64,000 bases of DNA, taken from Gymnothorax reevesii. Its lineage: Eukaryota > Chordata > Actinopteri > Anguilliformes > Muraenidae. Below the pieces are notes generated by a model. It saw only the letters and a list, made by a program, of their open reading frames with translations, ran no database searches and was not told where the DNA came from. The DNA lies in contig CM056576.1 in NCBI GenBank assembly GCA_029721435.1, forward strand, positions 115,619,166 to 115,683,165, in the 5' to 3' direction. A program made the position numbers and the translations under genes. Of this stretch, positions 11,705-23,022 are shown piece by piece; position 1 is the stretch's first letter, and the number at the start of each line of letters is the position of its first letter.

Positions 11705-12214
11705 GGCCTCAGGGCACAATAGTACAGTGCAGAGTCTGTAACTTCAGCAGATGAGATCTCCAGATGCACACGGTTGTTTAATTTTTCATGTATTACTGTA
11801 AACCCAGCAGTCTTTTCTCTCTCTTTACTCCTAAATATGACGATGAGGAATTCAGGTCTAGAACTGGGATACTGGCGATACCGCTGCAGTGTGTCTCCAG
11901 TTCTTGAAGTGAAGTTGCATGACATTCTGACACTGTTTCCCTCTGAAGCAGACACTGCTTTATCAACTGACGTGATTCCATCCTGGAAACTGTCATCTAT
12001 GGAAAAAAAAGTTACATATATTATCCATAAAAAAATTCATTGTTCACAATAATAAAAAATGCATATTTTTTGTCAACACATACCATCAGTGTCATGATTG
12101 ATTATTAAAATAACTTAATTATAAACTTCATCATACTACATACAGTGCATGTATAAATACAGAACTCCACTTACCAATACTTGCTAAAAACAGAAAACAT
12201 AAACAGCACAACAT
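11705..12214 (-). pseudogene. TCR alpha/delta V segment V2, probably non-functional
   Basis: Leader 12214-12175 (40 nt, MLCCLCFLFLASI, gtaagt donor) and V exon 11996-11705 after a ccatag acceptor. The frame is open and keeps both Cys (VRMSC, DSALYYCAL). The invariant framework-2 Trp is replaced: LQRYRQ instead of LQWYRQ, a TGG to CGG change. The RSS nonamer is also lost. It is the paralog of V4, which keeps both features. The Trp loss should destabilise the immunoglobulin fold, and the missing nonamer should cripple rearrangement. Confidence 0.85.
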
Positions 12215-13489
12215 CCTGATACCAATTGAGAAGAAACACTGATTATAATCACAGCAAGAACAGAATAAACTCTTGACATTGTCCTTACAGCTATAACAGG
12301 AAACAACCTTGCTGTTGACCCCTCCTTCAGGAAAGGAAATAAACTAATATTATCTCCATTTAAAAATGACTTTGAAAAAACCAAGGACATTATATTGGAT
12401 TTTGTCAGCTCAGATTCTGGACTTCAGTAAAATCAACAAATCAATGCTAGATTTTTATACTGGAACCTGGAACTTTTTTGGGCTTAAATAAAGGAACTGA
12501 AATAATTCATAATATTTTTTTAAGCAGTGGTTGTGAGTCAAACTGAGAATAATCTGATGAAATAGTGATATTCAGAAAACAGTAATGTTGAAGCTTACTC
12601 CCCAGAAAATTCAGTGATTAAAATATAGAGACAGAGTGTTGTACCTAACAAAAAGCACAAAGAAATGAGACAGAGCTCTTCCTGGCAGCATTTGCTGGAT
12701 CGAGACTCTATAGTGCATTATTCCAAGTACATGTACAGAGCAGTGATCTGGAATTACAGGTCTTTAGCTACATCATTGCTAATTTATGTTGTAGTTAATT
12801 GTGTGCTTGCTTCAGTGAAGCAGCACATTCTACTCTCTTACTACTTATTTTTTTCTTCATCCACCTAAATTTTGCCGAATAACTCCACATACTTTGTTTA
12901 AGCTCCTGATTCTGTTCAAACTCAGAAAAATCCAACTTGTTCTGAATTACATTGCATCTGTACAGATTTTTGAGATATTTAATTTTAAATGTCATTTTTT
13001 GGGGACCTATTATATCAAGCCATTGTTGTGCTAATTCAGTGGATTCCGCTATTTTCTACTATTTTTTTACTCTGTCATGCTAGAAATGTCATTCAAACTG
13101 CAAAATGTTAAGTTAAAGTTGTATAATTTCATCACTGTTCAAATTTTTCTTAACTTCTATATTTTTTAATTATAATGTTTAAAAATAATTTTGTTTACAA
13201 TAAATTCTGGGAACTTACAGTGTGGTGGTGACATCACTGTTTGAGTGGGGAACAGCTGTAAAATCATCAAGATGTCTTCTCTTAAGCTTGCTCTATCTTC
13301 CACAGTTTTCTTTCCACATAAATATTTTTATATCCAAGTTGTAGCAAAAGTTGTGCCAGTCATAAATGTAAGCAAGCAATCAGACAAACAGGTTTGGCAG
13401 TATGAGCCGAAAAGCGACGGGAGCATTAATCAAAACTCCATTAACCCGTATATTAAATGAGATAAGAAAATTCCAGCTGGGAAGCTGAA
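12215..13489. other. V2 upstream flank
   Basis: Contains the putative V2 promoter (CCCCTCC at 12319-12325, 105 bp upstream of the ATG). A stretch to about 12750 is homologous to the V4 flank. From there to 13489 no gene or bounded repeat was recognised. Confidence 0.5.
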
Positions 13490-13668
13490 AAACATTCTTG
13501 AGCTGTACATCCATCAATATCTAATTGAGTTGTTGAAAAGAAAGAGGAATTAGTAAGCAAATTTTGATGATGAACTAGATTTCAGCAGAATTCGGATTCT
13601 GCTGAATTATCTTGAATGGCCGCAAAAATACTTCAACAAGATTAATTCAAACATTTATTTGCCTCGTT

Positions 13669-14346
13669 GCAGGAATGTGCGGTGAGGGTAGGCAGTGACT
13701 TCTCTTTTATCGCTAGATTTTGTCAACCTGTTTCCATGTACTATGCCTGATTATCAATCAATCAATTTAACCTATTTCTCTGGTCACTTAAGCCTGTAAT
13801 GATTAAGAGGTGATAGCAACAAAAATATTAATTTACCTTTATACTTTGATTCGATTCGAGACTGCAAGGAAGTAAATCTTAATAATTAATTAGGAAAAAA
13901 TATCTACTCTCTTGGTAATTCTGTATATGGTTTTGACCGTTTGTTTATCGGATTATGAAAGAAGACTGAAAATAAACTCCCTATTTTTGAAAAATGGAAT
14001 TAAAAAGTATGTGTTCAAGGGGGGAAATATTATCGAAAACATACTGACCACACATTGAATGCTGCATAAGAACAGTTAATATTTGTTAATGGCATATGTG
14101 TTAGCTTCTTCTATGCAAATATGAACAAGCTTGCTGTCTCGTGAGCATTTTAAGTTCGATGCAGTGAGCAATAATGTCATGGATGGAACTGGCATGCCAT
14201 TCTGCCGTTTAGACTTGTAAATTAATTAATCAATCCTCACATTGCTAATCGAGCAAATTAAGTAATAAGAGTTATTGTTTGTTTTACGGTGAGGATTCTG
14301 CCTCCCCTAACTGACCACCGATGGCATGTCACTGCTTTATATTATA
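13669..14346. mobile_element. MITE-like insertion in the left arm
   Basis: Present in the left arm and absent from the right arm, which reads straight through the matching site near 16790-16800. The two ends share inverted GCAGTGAC/GTCACTGC and GGTGAGG-type segments. Non-coding. End points are approximate to within about 10 bp. Confidence 0.5.
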
Positions 14347-14906
14347 GAATATCCGTAATAGTACATGAAATAATTGCTCTTTTTTTAAATTAGCCAATTA
14401 GCATGCTTGTTAGCCTAGTTATCTTTGTAGTCTGTGTGAGTGCTAGTCACTATCCCTTGGATCCCTGTGATGTGCGTGTGAGTGCAAGTCACTGCTCTCT
14501 GATCTCACCATTCTCAGATCAACATGATCGAAAAGAAAAAAAAAATTTGAAGACAAAAACTACAAAGCAAAGTCTTAAACATATTTACCTCAGGACTACT
14601 GATGTTTCAATTTAATCTTAAATTTATATTCTTGAAGTAAGCCTTATACTGTGCAAAAAAAGAAATTCACAACATTTCAGTTTTGGAGTAAAAATAAGGG
14701 AAGCAACATCAGTAGTTTCGGTCCTTAAGGTCTATTGGTATGTCTAGGACCTCATCAGCTGGGAGACATTGCAGTGAAAAAGAGAACACCATAAATTATC
14801 TCAGTACAGTTTAACAAAAAAAGACAACAGGCAATACAACAAGAAAACCTAATTGCCAACTGGTCAAGTATTCAAACACAGTTTCCACGGATCCAACAAT
14901 CAGGAA

Positions 14907-16540
14907 TTATAGTTTCATTATTAAAACCTGCACAGCACAGCACTTATGGAACCAGAACCACACAAAGGGATTTTTACGAGATTCACAAGCGATCATATTA
15001 TCAAAAAGATAGGGCATTCCACAGGGACGTATCAGTTCAATAGAACGGGAACTAAACCAAACAACCTTCTTCCGACGACCTAATCTGGTAGATGCCTGAG
15101 GAAATGATGTGAACTCAAGGGCCTCCAAACAAGAAGCCATGTGTTGTCTCATCTCCTCCACATCAAAATTCATTCCATGCAAGTCATTAACACCTCTGAA
15201 ACAAAACTCACATAAAAAGGCAGCAGCGAAGACACCACAATCAGTACTTTTGGTCTGTCGTTGAACTTTCAGTTCTTTAAGATTCTAATTTTTCTTGCCT
15301 CTTCCTGAGAGCTGGGACAACTGTATTTTTAACGACGGATTGACAGAGTTTTTCGACAGTGCACTATCTACAAAGGAAACAATATCATCATCACCTGAAA
15401 CAGAAAGCACCCAGTGATCTTTGCCAGTATGATGAATTTGAGCAGAAGTCACTTTCTCTAGAATGGGTTCAAGTGGAAATGTGTATGTCCAATGAAGAAG
15501 AGTATCATCAAAGACAGGGACATGATGTGTACTTTGGAATGATGCTGGATAATTGGAAATTGTTCTCTAAGAACCTGATTGACTGCATTCATATGATCTG
15601 AAGTGAGGCACTTGCCACCAACCAAAATGTCTTTGTCTTCAACATTTAAACCAAATTCACTGCACCAATCTCAAGAGGGGATTCATCTGCAAGCCTTAGT
15701 CTTATCTTTGGTCTAGGAGTGTTGTCCACAGATTTAAGAATATTCTTTCCTTGCACTTGAGGAGTGGATGAAACAGCAGGATAATCTACAGAACTCTGAG
15801 AAAAGTCACTAGGCCTATCATCTGCCTTACCATGCTTAGGGCTGGCACAAACAGTTTCAGGTGTACGCCTTCAAGGTCACCGACTAGGAATGGAGCCGAC
15901 AGGTTTTGACACATCCAGAGTGAAAAGAGGAATAAGGAGCAGACTCGACAATTGATATATCAATATCATTGTCATTGGGTCGTGGGAGCTTCCTCTCGGC
16001 TTTCTTCTCCACTCTTTTTTGGCTGTTACACCGTAGCTGTGACAAATTTTATGTTTTTTTTTCTCATCATCCCCAAAACCAACTCTTAGTTTGGCTGCAA
16101 TTATGTGGTAACAAGTTGATATAGATGGACACTGACATTTTTCCTTGGGAAACGGACTGACAGCATATTTTTCACCATCACTACTGCTTACCTTAAAGGC
16201 ACCTAAGTTTGGACTACACCATTTTGGGCAATCACATCTAATGCTAGGGACTTCTGGGTGCTGACCTTTGGAACTGCAGGGGCGGTAACCGACTCATCCT
16301 CTGTGTTACAACTGGAAGTGGGGGGCACACCTGAAACCTGAACACATTCACCTACTTGTATTGAACTCTCAATTTCACCTTTTACTAAACCAACAGTATC
16401 AATACTGGAACAAAGAGAATTTGGAATTGAGATATCCAACAAATCAATCCTGTAAAACTGAAATTCGGAACAGAGTTTGTAATTACCTATAGGCCTATGT
16501 TTTGTTTTGAATTTGGCACTTAGGAAATCAATCAATTTTT
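14907..16540 (-). pseudogene. SWIM zinc finger - Ulp1-like (C48) protease - PHD-like protein, decayed
   Basis: Reading from high to low coordinates. About 16540-16203 is an open stretch of unknown function. About 16170-16090 carries a complete SWIM motif CxCx5CxHxxA (CQCPSISTCYHIIA). About 15630-15540 reads DKDILVGGKCLTSDHMNAV, the start of a C48 protease domain. About 15440-15340 has the catalytic His (DHWVLSVS) and Asp (VSFVDSAL). About 15260-15200 has the Gln and Cys (QTKSTDCGVFAAAF). About 15070-14950 resembles a PHD finger (CGMPY, DNMIACES, WFHKC). Frameshifts and stops (for example TAG after RGKKN near 15287) interrupt it. Ulp1-type enzymes cleave SUMO-like conjugates, but activity here is excluded by the lesions. 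Confidence 0.72.
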
Positions 16541-17128
16541 TATCGAGCTAACGAGGTGACTGTTTCTGAATTAGCAGAAATTCCATCTCATAACATGATA
16601 GGCTCGACACCATGAAGACCTGGTCTTTTTTAAAGTTTTTAGTTTTATATTGATAAGCGACCAGCACTCACACACGCACATCACAGGGATCCAAAGGGAA
16701 CAGTTACTAGCACTCAAACAGACTACACTTCACTCACAAGCATGCTAACTGGCCAATTCTTAAAAAATGAGCAATTATTTAATGATCTATTAAGGATATT
16801 CTCTACTATGAGGCAAATATGTGTTTGAATTCATCATGTTGAAGTTTTTTTTTTTTTTTTTTTTTGCAGCCATTCAAGATAATTCAGCAGAATCCGAATT
16901 CTGCTGAAAGCTAATGACCCAAGTTCATCATCATAATTCGTTTACTAATTCTTCATTTTTTTTTTCATCAACTCAACTAGATATTGATAGACATACATCT
17001 CAAAATTAACTGGTGAAAATTTCATTACAATATATTAGGAAATAAAGAAATTATGAAGGAAAGTATTGATGGTTGTAGTTTTTCAGCAGAATGTTTTCTG
17101 TGTTGCTCCACAGGCTTGTGTAGTGTCA

Positions 17129-17166
17129 GGTTTTTGTACAGAGTTTATGGGTTTCCTGTCACTGTG
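17129..17166 (-). other. 23-type RSS of V3
   Basis: Heptamer CACAGTG 17160-17166, 22-bp spacer, nonamer ACAAAAACC 17129-17137. Confidence 0.93.
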
Positions 17167-17699
17167 GGCTGCAGGGCACAGTAGTACAGAGCAGAGTCTA
17201 TCACTTCAGCAGAGAGAATCTCCAGATCCACACGCTTGTTGTCTTTATCATTTGTCACAACAAACTGCCCCTTTTTCTCTTTTTTATTCAGAGTTCCTGC
17301 AACCAGAATGATGAATTCAGGTTTGGATCGGGGGTACTGGCGATACCAGTACAGAGTGTATGCAGCAGCTGTGTAAGTGCATGAGAGATTAACACTGTTT
17401 CCCTCCAGAACAGGCACTTCTTCTGCTGTTGATGTTATTTCAGCCTGAAAACTGTCATCTGTGGGTGAAATGTGCAGACATGCTTTATGAATGATTACAC
17501 AAATTTGATGTAATTCAGGCAATGCACACAACTGTTTGTTTTCAATAAAAATAAAAAGCAAACGCATCATTAAGTTTGATGTATGATTAAAAATTCATGA
17601 TCTTTTTTCACAAAGTAAAGCAATAACCAACTCAGTAACTGACCCAGTCATTATTTGAAAAAAAAAAAAGATTTTTGTTGTCAATGGCTTTTTCATTAG

Positions 17700-17767
<68 letters not shown>

Positions 17768-17842
17768 CGGCTAGAGAAAAAATGCAATGAGTCACTTACC
17801 TACCATTCCTGCAAACAGAAAGAATAAGCAGTAGAGCATCAT
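17167..17842 (-). CDS. TCR alpha/delta V segment V3
   Basis: The leader exon (17842-17800, 43 nt) starts with a double ATG (MMLYCLFFLFAGMV) and ends at gtaagt. The V exon (17458-17167, 292 nt) follows a cacag acceptor and reads DDSFQAEITSTAEEVPVLEG after the split codon. It has VNLSC, the Trp in LYWYRQ, and DSALYYCAL. The RSS is intact. The loop region TLNKKEKKGQFVV distinguishes this family (V3, V7) from V1/V8. CCCCTCC lies 56 bp upstream (17898-17904). The leader intron holds a poly(A)/(AT)n tract. Paralog of V7. No disabling change is seen. Confidence 0.92.
17698..17765. repeat. Poly(A) run joined to (AT)n in the V3 leader intron
   Basis: About 27 A residues followed by about 20 TA dinucleotides. 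The homologous V7 intron lacks this expansion. Confidence 0.9.
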
Positions 17843-18121
17843 GACAGCTGATATAAAAATGCAATGACTGTAAGCACACAGACCCTCCACTCTGAGTCCC
17901 CTCCACTGGTTTAATGGAACACACCTCGTGGTGAATATTTAAGTCCGCCTCTGAACACAAAACATAACTGCAATCACACCCTCTGCGGTTTACAGAAAGG
18001 GATTTTTTTCACTTGTTTTATTTTCGAGAACACTTCAACATGCAAGCTCCATTAAAACTATTCCATTTAAAAAAAGTAACAATGTAAGAATCCTTTCAGG
18101 CAATTAAATAACAGATAAAAA

Positions 18122-18360
18122 AGATCCCAGATAACATAGCAGACGTTGGCCCAACGTTGGCAATGGTTGGCTGCGTCAGAGTTGGAATTCCAACGTTGGG
18201 CCAATGCTGAGCCAACGTAAGGCAAACAACCAAATAAATAGGTTGGGCAACTAACATTGGTTCAGCGTTGACCCAACGTTGGAATTCTACCTGAGATTGG
18301 TTGAAGGACTGAGGTTGATTGGTTGGCCTTAAGGTCATTTCATCTCTATAATTAAGCAAT
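18122..18360. mobile_element. CCAACGTTGG-rich fish repeat
   Basis: The palindromic unit CCAACGTTGG and its variants recur several times (for example around 18150, 18193 and 18273). It marks the start of about 2 kb that has no counterpart in the V7 block. No coding content. Confidence 0.5.
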
Positions 18361-18739
18361 ATGGCATGTAATAATATAATAAATAATACATTTTATTTAT
18401 TTAAAGGCACCTTTCATGACACTCAAGGACTCCTACATGTAGCCTACATATAACAAAAGAATAACTGGGAAAGTGAAACAAAACACACATGAATACAAAA
18501 CAAGCAATATACAACATACAAAAAACAAAACAAAACAATGGGCACCGAAAACCACATACTGTATATGTCAGTCCGAAATAAAAGTGAGTTTTTAGTAGGA
18601 GGTCCCATGTTGGAGAATAAGCAGGTGTTCAGCTATTCGAAGGAGGGGTTGTTGGTCGTCTGAGGTTGGCCCCATTTAGCTAGCTATTATTACTATTATT
18701 ATCTCTGCCAAGGAGATTATGCGATCGAGTCGGTTTATT

Positions 18740-19073
18740 ACCTTCGCCAGCGACTTCGCTGACGAAGGTAATGTTTTGATCCCCGTGTATTTATTTGTTT
18801 GTGTGTCTGTCTGTATGTGTATCGAATAACTCAAAAAGTACCTGACGGAATTTCATAAAATTTGGTGGGTTGATTTGGCATGACCTGAGGATCAATCGAT
18901 TAGATTTTGGGAGTGATCGGGTCAAAGGTCAAGGTCAAGGCCACGAAAAGGTCAAAACCGACTTTCGACCATATCTCGGTCAATTTTTATCCGATCGGCA
19001 TGAAACCAACGCCAGTGGCGAGGGATTCAGTGGCGTCGGCGAAGGTATGTGCTCTACCGAGTGCCCGTTCTAG
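18740..19073 (+). mobile_element. Helitron-like (HINE-type) element
   Basis: 5' hairpin ACCTTCGCC...CGAAGGT at 18740-18769. The 3' end has GGCGAAGGT, then a GAGTGC-containing hairpin and CTAG at 19070-19073. It carries a GTCTGTCTGT-type microsatellite and an AGGTCA-AGGTCA pair (18926-18937). Same architecture as 1667-1948. Confidence 0.68.
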
Positions 19074-19089
19074 TTTATTTATTTGTTTA

Positions 19090-19560
19090 TTTATTTGTCT
19101 GTCTGTGGACAGGATTTCTCAGAGACTACTTAACAGATCTTCATGAAATTTTCACCAGAGATAGATCTTGGTCCAGGGATGACTCCATTAAATTTTGGTG
19201 ATGATCTGGATCCGGACCTGGATTCTGGATCCGGATCCGGATCTGGATCTACAAATTTAGTGACATTTCTCGAAAACTACGAAACGGATCTTCATGAAAT
19301 TTTCACCAGAGATAGATCTCGGTCCAGGGATGACTCCATTAAATTTTGGTGATGATCCAGATCCGGATCTGGATTCTGGATCCAGATCTTTATTTAAACA
19401 CTCAGTGACATTTCTCCGAAACTAATGAAAGAATTTTGATGAAATCTACACAAAAGGTAGATCTTGGCCCAAGGATTATACATTACAAATATGGTGATCA
19501 TGCGTGTCAAAATCTTCGATCCCGATCCAGATCCAGGTCAGGGATCAACTTTCTCAATGA
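19090..19560. repeat. Tandem repeat of about 150 bp with GGATCC/GGATCTGGATCC runs
   Basis: The phrase 'ttcatgaaattttcacc' recurs at 19140 and 19291, with a diverged third unit at about 19436 (periods of 151 and 145 bp). Each unit ends in a run of GGATCC/GGATCT hexamers. The Gly-Ser-like open frame this produces is a repeat artefact. Confidence 0.75.
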
Positions 19561-20125
19561 GACGTATTTCTTCGTATACCACTGCAGCGTTTTCACCAAA
19601 TGTTGATCCAAATTAGATCATCTCTGATGGAACAGTCTCAAAATATTGTTAAAAACCTGGATCTGTGCGTGTCCGGATCCAGATCCGGATCAACAATTTC
19701 CACTCTGAGGTGAAATATTGAAATCATACAAACTATATCGAGTAATACCGCATATGAAAGCCCTTGATGAATGCTTACGGGATCTGACAGAATCTTTTCA
19801 CTTAGACGTCATTGGAAGATGAGAATGGGTGTTTTAGTAAATCTCACTCAGACTTGTTGCATGGGTGAGCCTGAAATCTTCCAAAGAGAAAGATCTTGCG
19901 TTTGTATCAACGTCATCCCTTGGCGGAGATCAGAAATCTCGGATTGCTCTTGTTTCAACAATATTTCTGATTGAACCAAACGTGTAACTACTGTCTCTGT
20001 CTGTTTGTTCGTTTCCTCACAATGAAGATGACTTCCGCTCAGGTTGTTTATACGTCAGATGCCAACAACATTCTTTTTCCAGACTGATACACCTGGACGA
20101 TCACACAATATCAACAGAGTGCTGC

Positions 20126-20460
20126 TTAAAAGCTATATAATTTATCGACATTTTCACTTTCACTTTCACACCATGCCACATACTATAGTTTTATTGGCTT
20201 GAAATTGAGCAACTTTTTGTGAGACAATTAAACATTTATATCTGTATGTGAATTTTAAAAAGAAATGGTTCGTTGGAGTCTGAAAATTAACATAATGAAT
20301 GCTTTTGTTCTGGAAGGACTAATTGTTTTCATGTTGTGCTTTTGCCCAAAAATAAAAGTACATCGTAAAATCTTTAGAAACTTGCATGTTTCTGTAAATA
20401 GGCATTCTTTTTTTTTTTTTTTAATAAATTTGGAGCTTCAAGTATCCATGGCAACCAGAC
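20126..20460. other. Flank shared with the V7 block
   Basis: Resumes homology to about 42820-43025 ('gcttaaaagctatataattt', 'ttaacataatgaatgctttt') after the 2-kb insertion. No gene. Confidence 0.6.
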
Positions 20461-21230
20461 GAAAATGACGTGGGTAGCACCATTCCATCAGGAAAAGAAG
20501 GTTGAAATGAAGCCTCGAGATGTAAACAGATCATACGTGAACGATGGAGACTCAACAGCAACGCCGTCTGATATGCCTAACGTTACTGCTTTTGGCAATC
20601 TATACAGTCTGTCTCGTTCACCGTCGGGAAGTTATAATGTTCGAATTTAAAAACGAGGCACAGCTACGTGTGGAGAACAATGTTTTCTTGCGCTGGAGAC
20701 AGCAAATACGAATTGCCAGACAAACCAGAACAAGACGCAAATTGATTCTGTTAAACCAGGCCCCCCTCATCATACGCAGATATCGGCGATCAGCCAGATA
20801 AGTAGTAACGTTAGACATGAACGAATTGATATTAAATGCAGTTACGTTTGCTAGCAAACACATGATAATACTGAACATTACATTAGGCATATCGTGTAAC
20901 CATATGGGCTCATTTCCCCAAGCTTGTATCCCATTTCAGCTAGCTGATATTTTACATTATAACCCTATGGCGGTGGAGAGGAAATTCTGGGCTTAGGCCG
21001 ACCTCGGGTTCACTGCGCGTTCACACCACTGGTTTGGTGCGCCGCACCGAACTAAAGGACTTGGTACGCCGATCCAAGACCACCCCTTCCAGCCGCTCTC
21101 GGTACGGCTGTTTAGGTCTACCTCGGGTGCGGCTAGTTGTGTTCACACTACCCGCACCGCACCAATTAGGCTGGCCTAGACTGTTAGGTCAACCTAAACA
21201 CCCTATGTGTGAAAACACCCTTAGAATCTT
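20461..21230. other. Possible DNA-transposon remnant
   Basis: A plus-strand open frame (20544-20801) encodes an Arg-rich protein ending RRYRRSAR that I do not recognise. At 21000-21225 are CG-rich inverted and direct motifs ('gtgttcacac', 'cgttcacacc', closing with GTGTGAAAACACCCTT), of the kind that form the ends of fish PIF/Harbinger-like elements. Low certainty. Confidence 0.3.
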
Positions 21231-21380
21231 ACTGAGGAGCGCCCGTCTGGCCAACAGGAGGCACTTGAGCAACAAACAAGGCAACTATTATTCTTCCCGG
21301 CAGTCTCTTCCCAATTTGTAACTCTTTAGCGGAATAGCTAATTGTGCGCTACTCTGAGGAAGCTGCCGACCACTGCCAGC

Positions 21381-21463
21381 TGGTACGAAGCGGGGCTCAA
21401 ACCCGCAACATAATAGTAACTTCTGCTTTGCAGCACGATGCTTTACCGAGTGAGCTATCCGGC
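21381..21463 (-). other. tRNA-like sequence (tRNA pseudogene or SINE head)
   Basis: On the minus strand an A-box-like TAGCTCACTCGGT and a B-box-like GGGTTTGAGCCC are spaced as in a tRNA. The acceptor arm does not pair and the anticodon loop is malformed, so it is not a working tRNA gene. Confidence 0.4.
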
Positions 21464-21569
21464 AGCCCATATATAGGCATTCTGAGAGCAATCTGAATGG
21501 ATGAACATGACACAGGGCTTAGCAGAGGAGGGAGATTTTAGCATGAGATGAGAATCAGACTCACATAGT

Positions 21570-22054
21570 GTGAGCCTTAGAGCACAGTAGTATTTGCCGG
21601 AGTCACAGCACAGCTGCAGCTATCTTCAGATTAAAGGTATTGTTAGGCTTTAAGATGTGCTGCGAGTCCTTCCGTACAACCATTTCCACGAATATCATAA
21701 TTACTGGGTATGAGCTCTGGAGACTTGTTCTCCCGCTGGGTGTACGAGAAGAGATCATTCATTCTGACACTGCAATGGAGCTCTCATTTTCAGTCAGTAA
21801 TAGTGACTTATGATTTTGAAGAATAGAGTCAGCGTGGGTGATACCTTAAAAACACAACACGAGAACACTGAGCGTGCATTAAATTATTTGTTGTTGCATA
21901 TTTATTACATTCATGATATAACCTAGTGGTTAGTATTTGATCGGTTAAAACAGAAATTTACACTTCAATAAAAAATGTACTGAGATGTACCAAATCTTAA
22001 TACTGGATAGAATTAAATACATACCAGCATAGCAGTAAAGAGTAACAAAAGCAT
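21570..22054 (-). pseudogene. Divergent-class V pseudogene (copy B)
   Basis: The V exon starts near 21846 (ITHADSILQNHKSLL) and loses frame by the Cys region (stop after IAVSE). The 3' end still encodes YYCALR, followed by a degenerate heptamer (CACACTA). The leader (22054-22025) has lost about 10 nt compared with the copy at 31.2 kb, so the signal peptide is out of frame. Dead by several independent lesions. Confidence 0.72.
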
Positions 22055-22321
22055 TTGTGCAGGTGGCCTTAGTGTTGAAGTCCCAGTATGTGTCCTCACT
22101 CTCTCAGTGACCTGTAACAGCAGAGTGCTGAAGAGCTCTTGTTCTTGTATCTCTTGTACTATTCGCCTCTTGGGGTTTCACATCCACAGCCTCTGTTTCA
22201 CAGCTAAACACACAGCTCTTCATCACGCACGATTTTAAGAAGTGCTCTCTCAGTTGGTCTTTGCCGTGAGATGACTTTTTTCAACATATTTTTGACAGTG
22301 CCAATCACAATTATGGTATTT

Positions 22322-23022
22322 ATATCCCCAAACGCCGAATGGCGTTCCGGGGATATTATGTTTTTGGTCCGACCGCCGCCACCCCACGTGTTAACACGAT
22401 AACTTCAGTAATATATTTCAATTAGAAATTTCAAGTTTTGCATATAAATAAGTATCATAAAGAGGAAGAACTGACTCGATTTTGGACGATTTACAATTTC
22501 TAGATTGGCCAGCAGCGGCCAAAAACTGAAAAAAATCACAGTTTTTATCATATCTCTGGAAATATTTGTCCAATTGACCTCAAATCAAGTGCAAATGAAA
22601 GGTCATGACCTGAGGATGTGTCCCACAATGACATTATACCTGTTTGGTGCAAAAGTTTGACACAAGGTGGAGCTTTGTCACATAAAATTCACAATTTTTG
22701 CCATATCTTTGGAACCATTTGTCAAATTGACATGAAACTATGTGCAACTGCAAGGTCATGACCTCACAACGTGTCACATGATGACATCATACCTGTATGG
22801 TTCAATATTTTGCCACCAGGTGGTGCTTTGTGATGGAAAATGGCCATTTTGGCCACATCTTCAGAACCATTTGTCCAATTGACCTGAAATTAAGTTCAAA
22901 TGAAAGGTCATGACTTGAGGGGCTTTATATTGTATTGGCATTATTCAAGGATTGGGGAATTGGAGGATTGGGGGCGTTCGGGGATATATCCCAAGCCGTC
23001 GCCTCCGACGGCATAAGCCTAG
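22322..23022 (+). mobile_element. Helitron-like element with 3' hairpin and CTAG
   Basis: The 5' end folds as TATCCCC..AACGCC-GAAT-GGCGTT..GGGGATA (22323-22355). The 3' end has a 7-bp stem GCCGTCG/CGACGGC with loop CCTC (22995-23012), six bases, then CTAG (23019-23022). Subterminal inverted repeats TATATCCCCAAACGCC and TATATCCCCGAACGCC differ at one base. Interior carries about 120-bp imperfect repeats ('ccatttgtccaattgac'). No protein gene. Confidence 0.72.

Larger units (their letters stand above)
13490..17015 (-). mobile_element. Long-arm inverted-repeat DNA transposon carrying a SWIM-Ulp1-PHD gene
   Basis: The left arm (13495-13668 plus 14347-14500) is the inverted partner of the right arm (about 16660-17012). 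Shared landmarks are the palindrome-bearing 'cagcagaattcggattctgc', 'gcatgcttgt' and 'ggatccctgtgatgtgcgtg'. The left arm is split by a 0.68-kb insertion. Between the arms lies a decayed minus-strand gene. Exact termini and target duplication were not resolved. SWIM plus Ulp1 domains occur in MULE and KDZ/Zisupton transposons, but no DDE domain was found here, so the superfamily is open. Confidence 0.62.

Noticed and set aside
18096..18359. 87-codon minus-strand open frame
   Set aside because: Covers the CCAACGTTGG repeat; reading reflects the repeat.
19143..19352. Open frame with a Gly-Ser repeat
   Set aside because: Direct result of GGATCC/GGATCT hexamer runs in a tandem repeat.
21381..21463. 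Functional tRNA gene
   Set aside because: A and B boxes are present, but the acceptor stem does not pair and the anticodon arm is abnormal.
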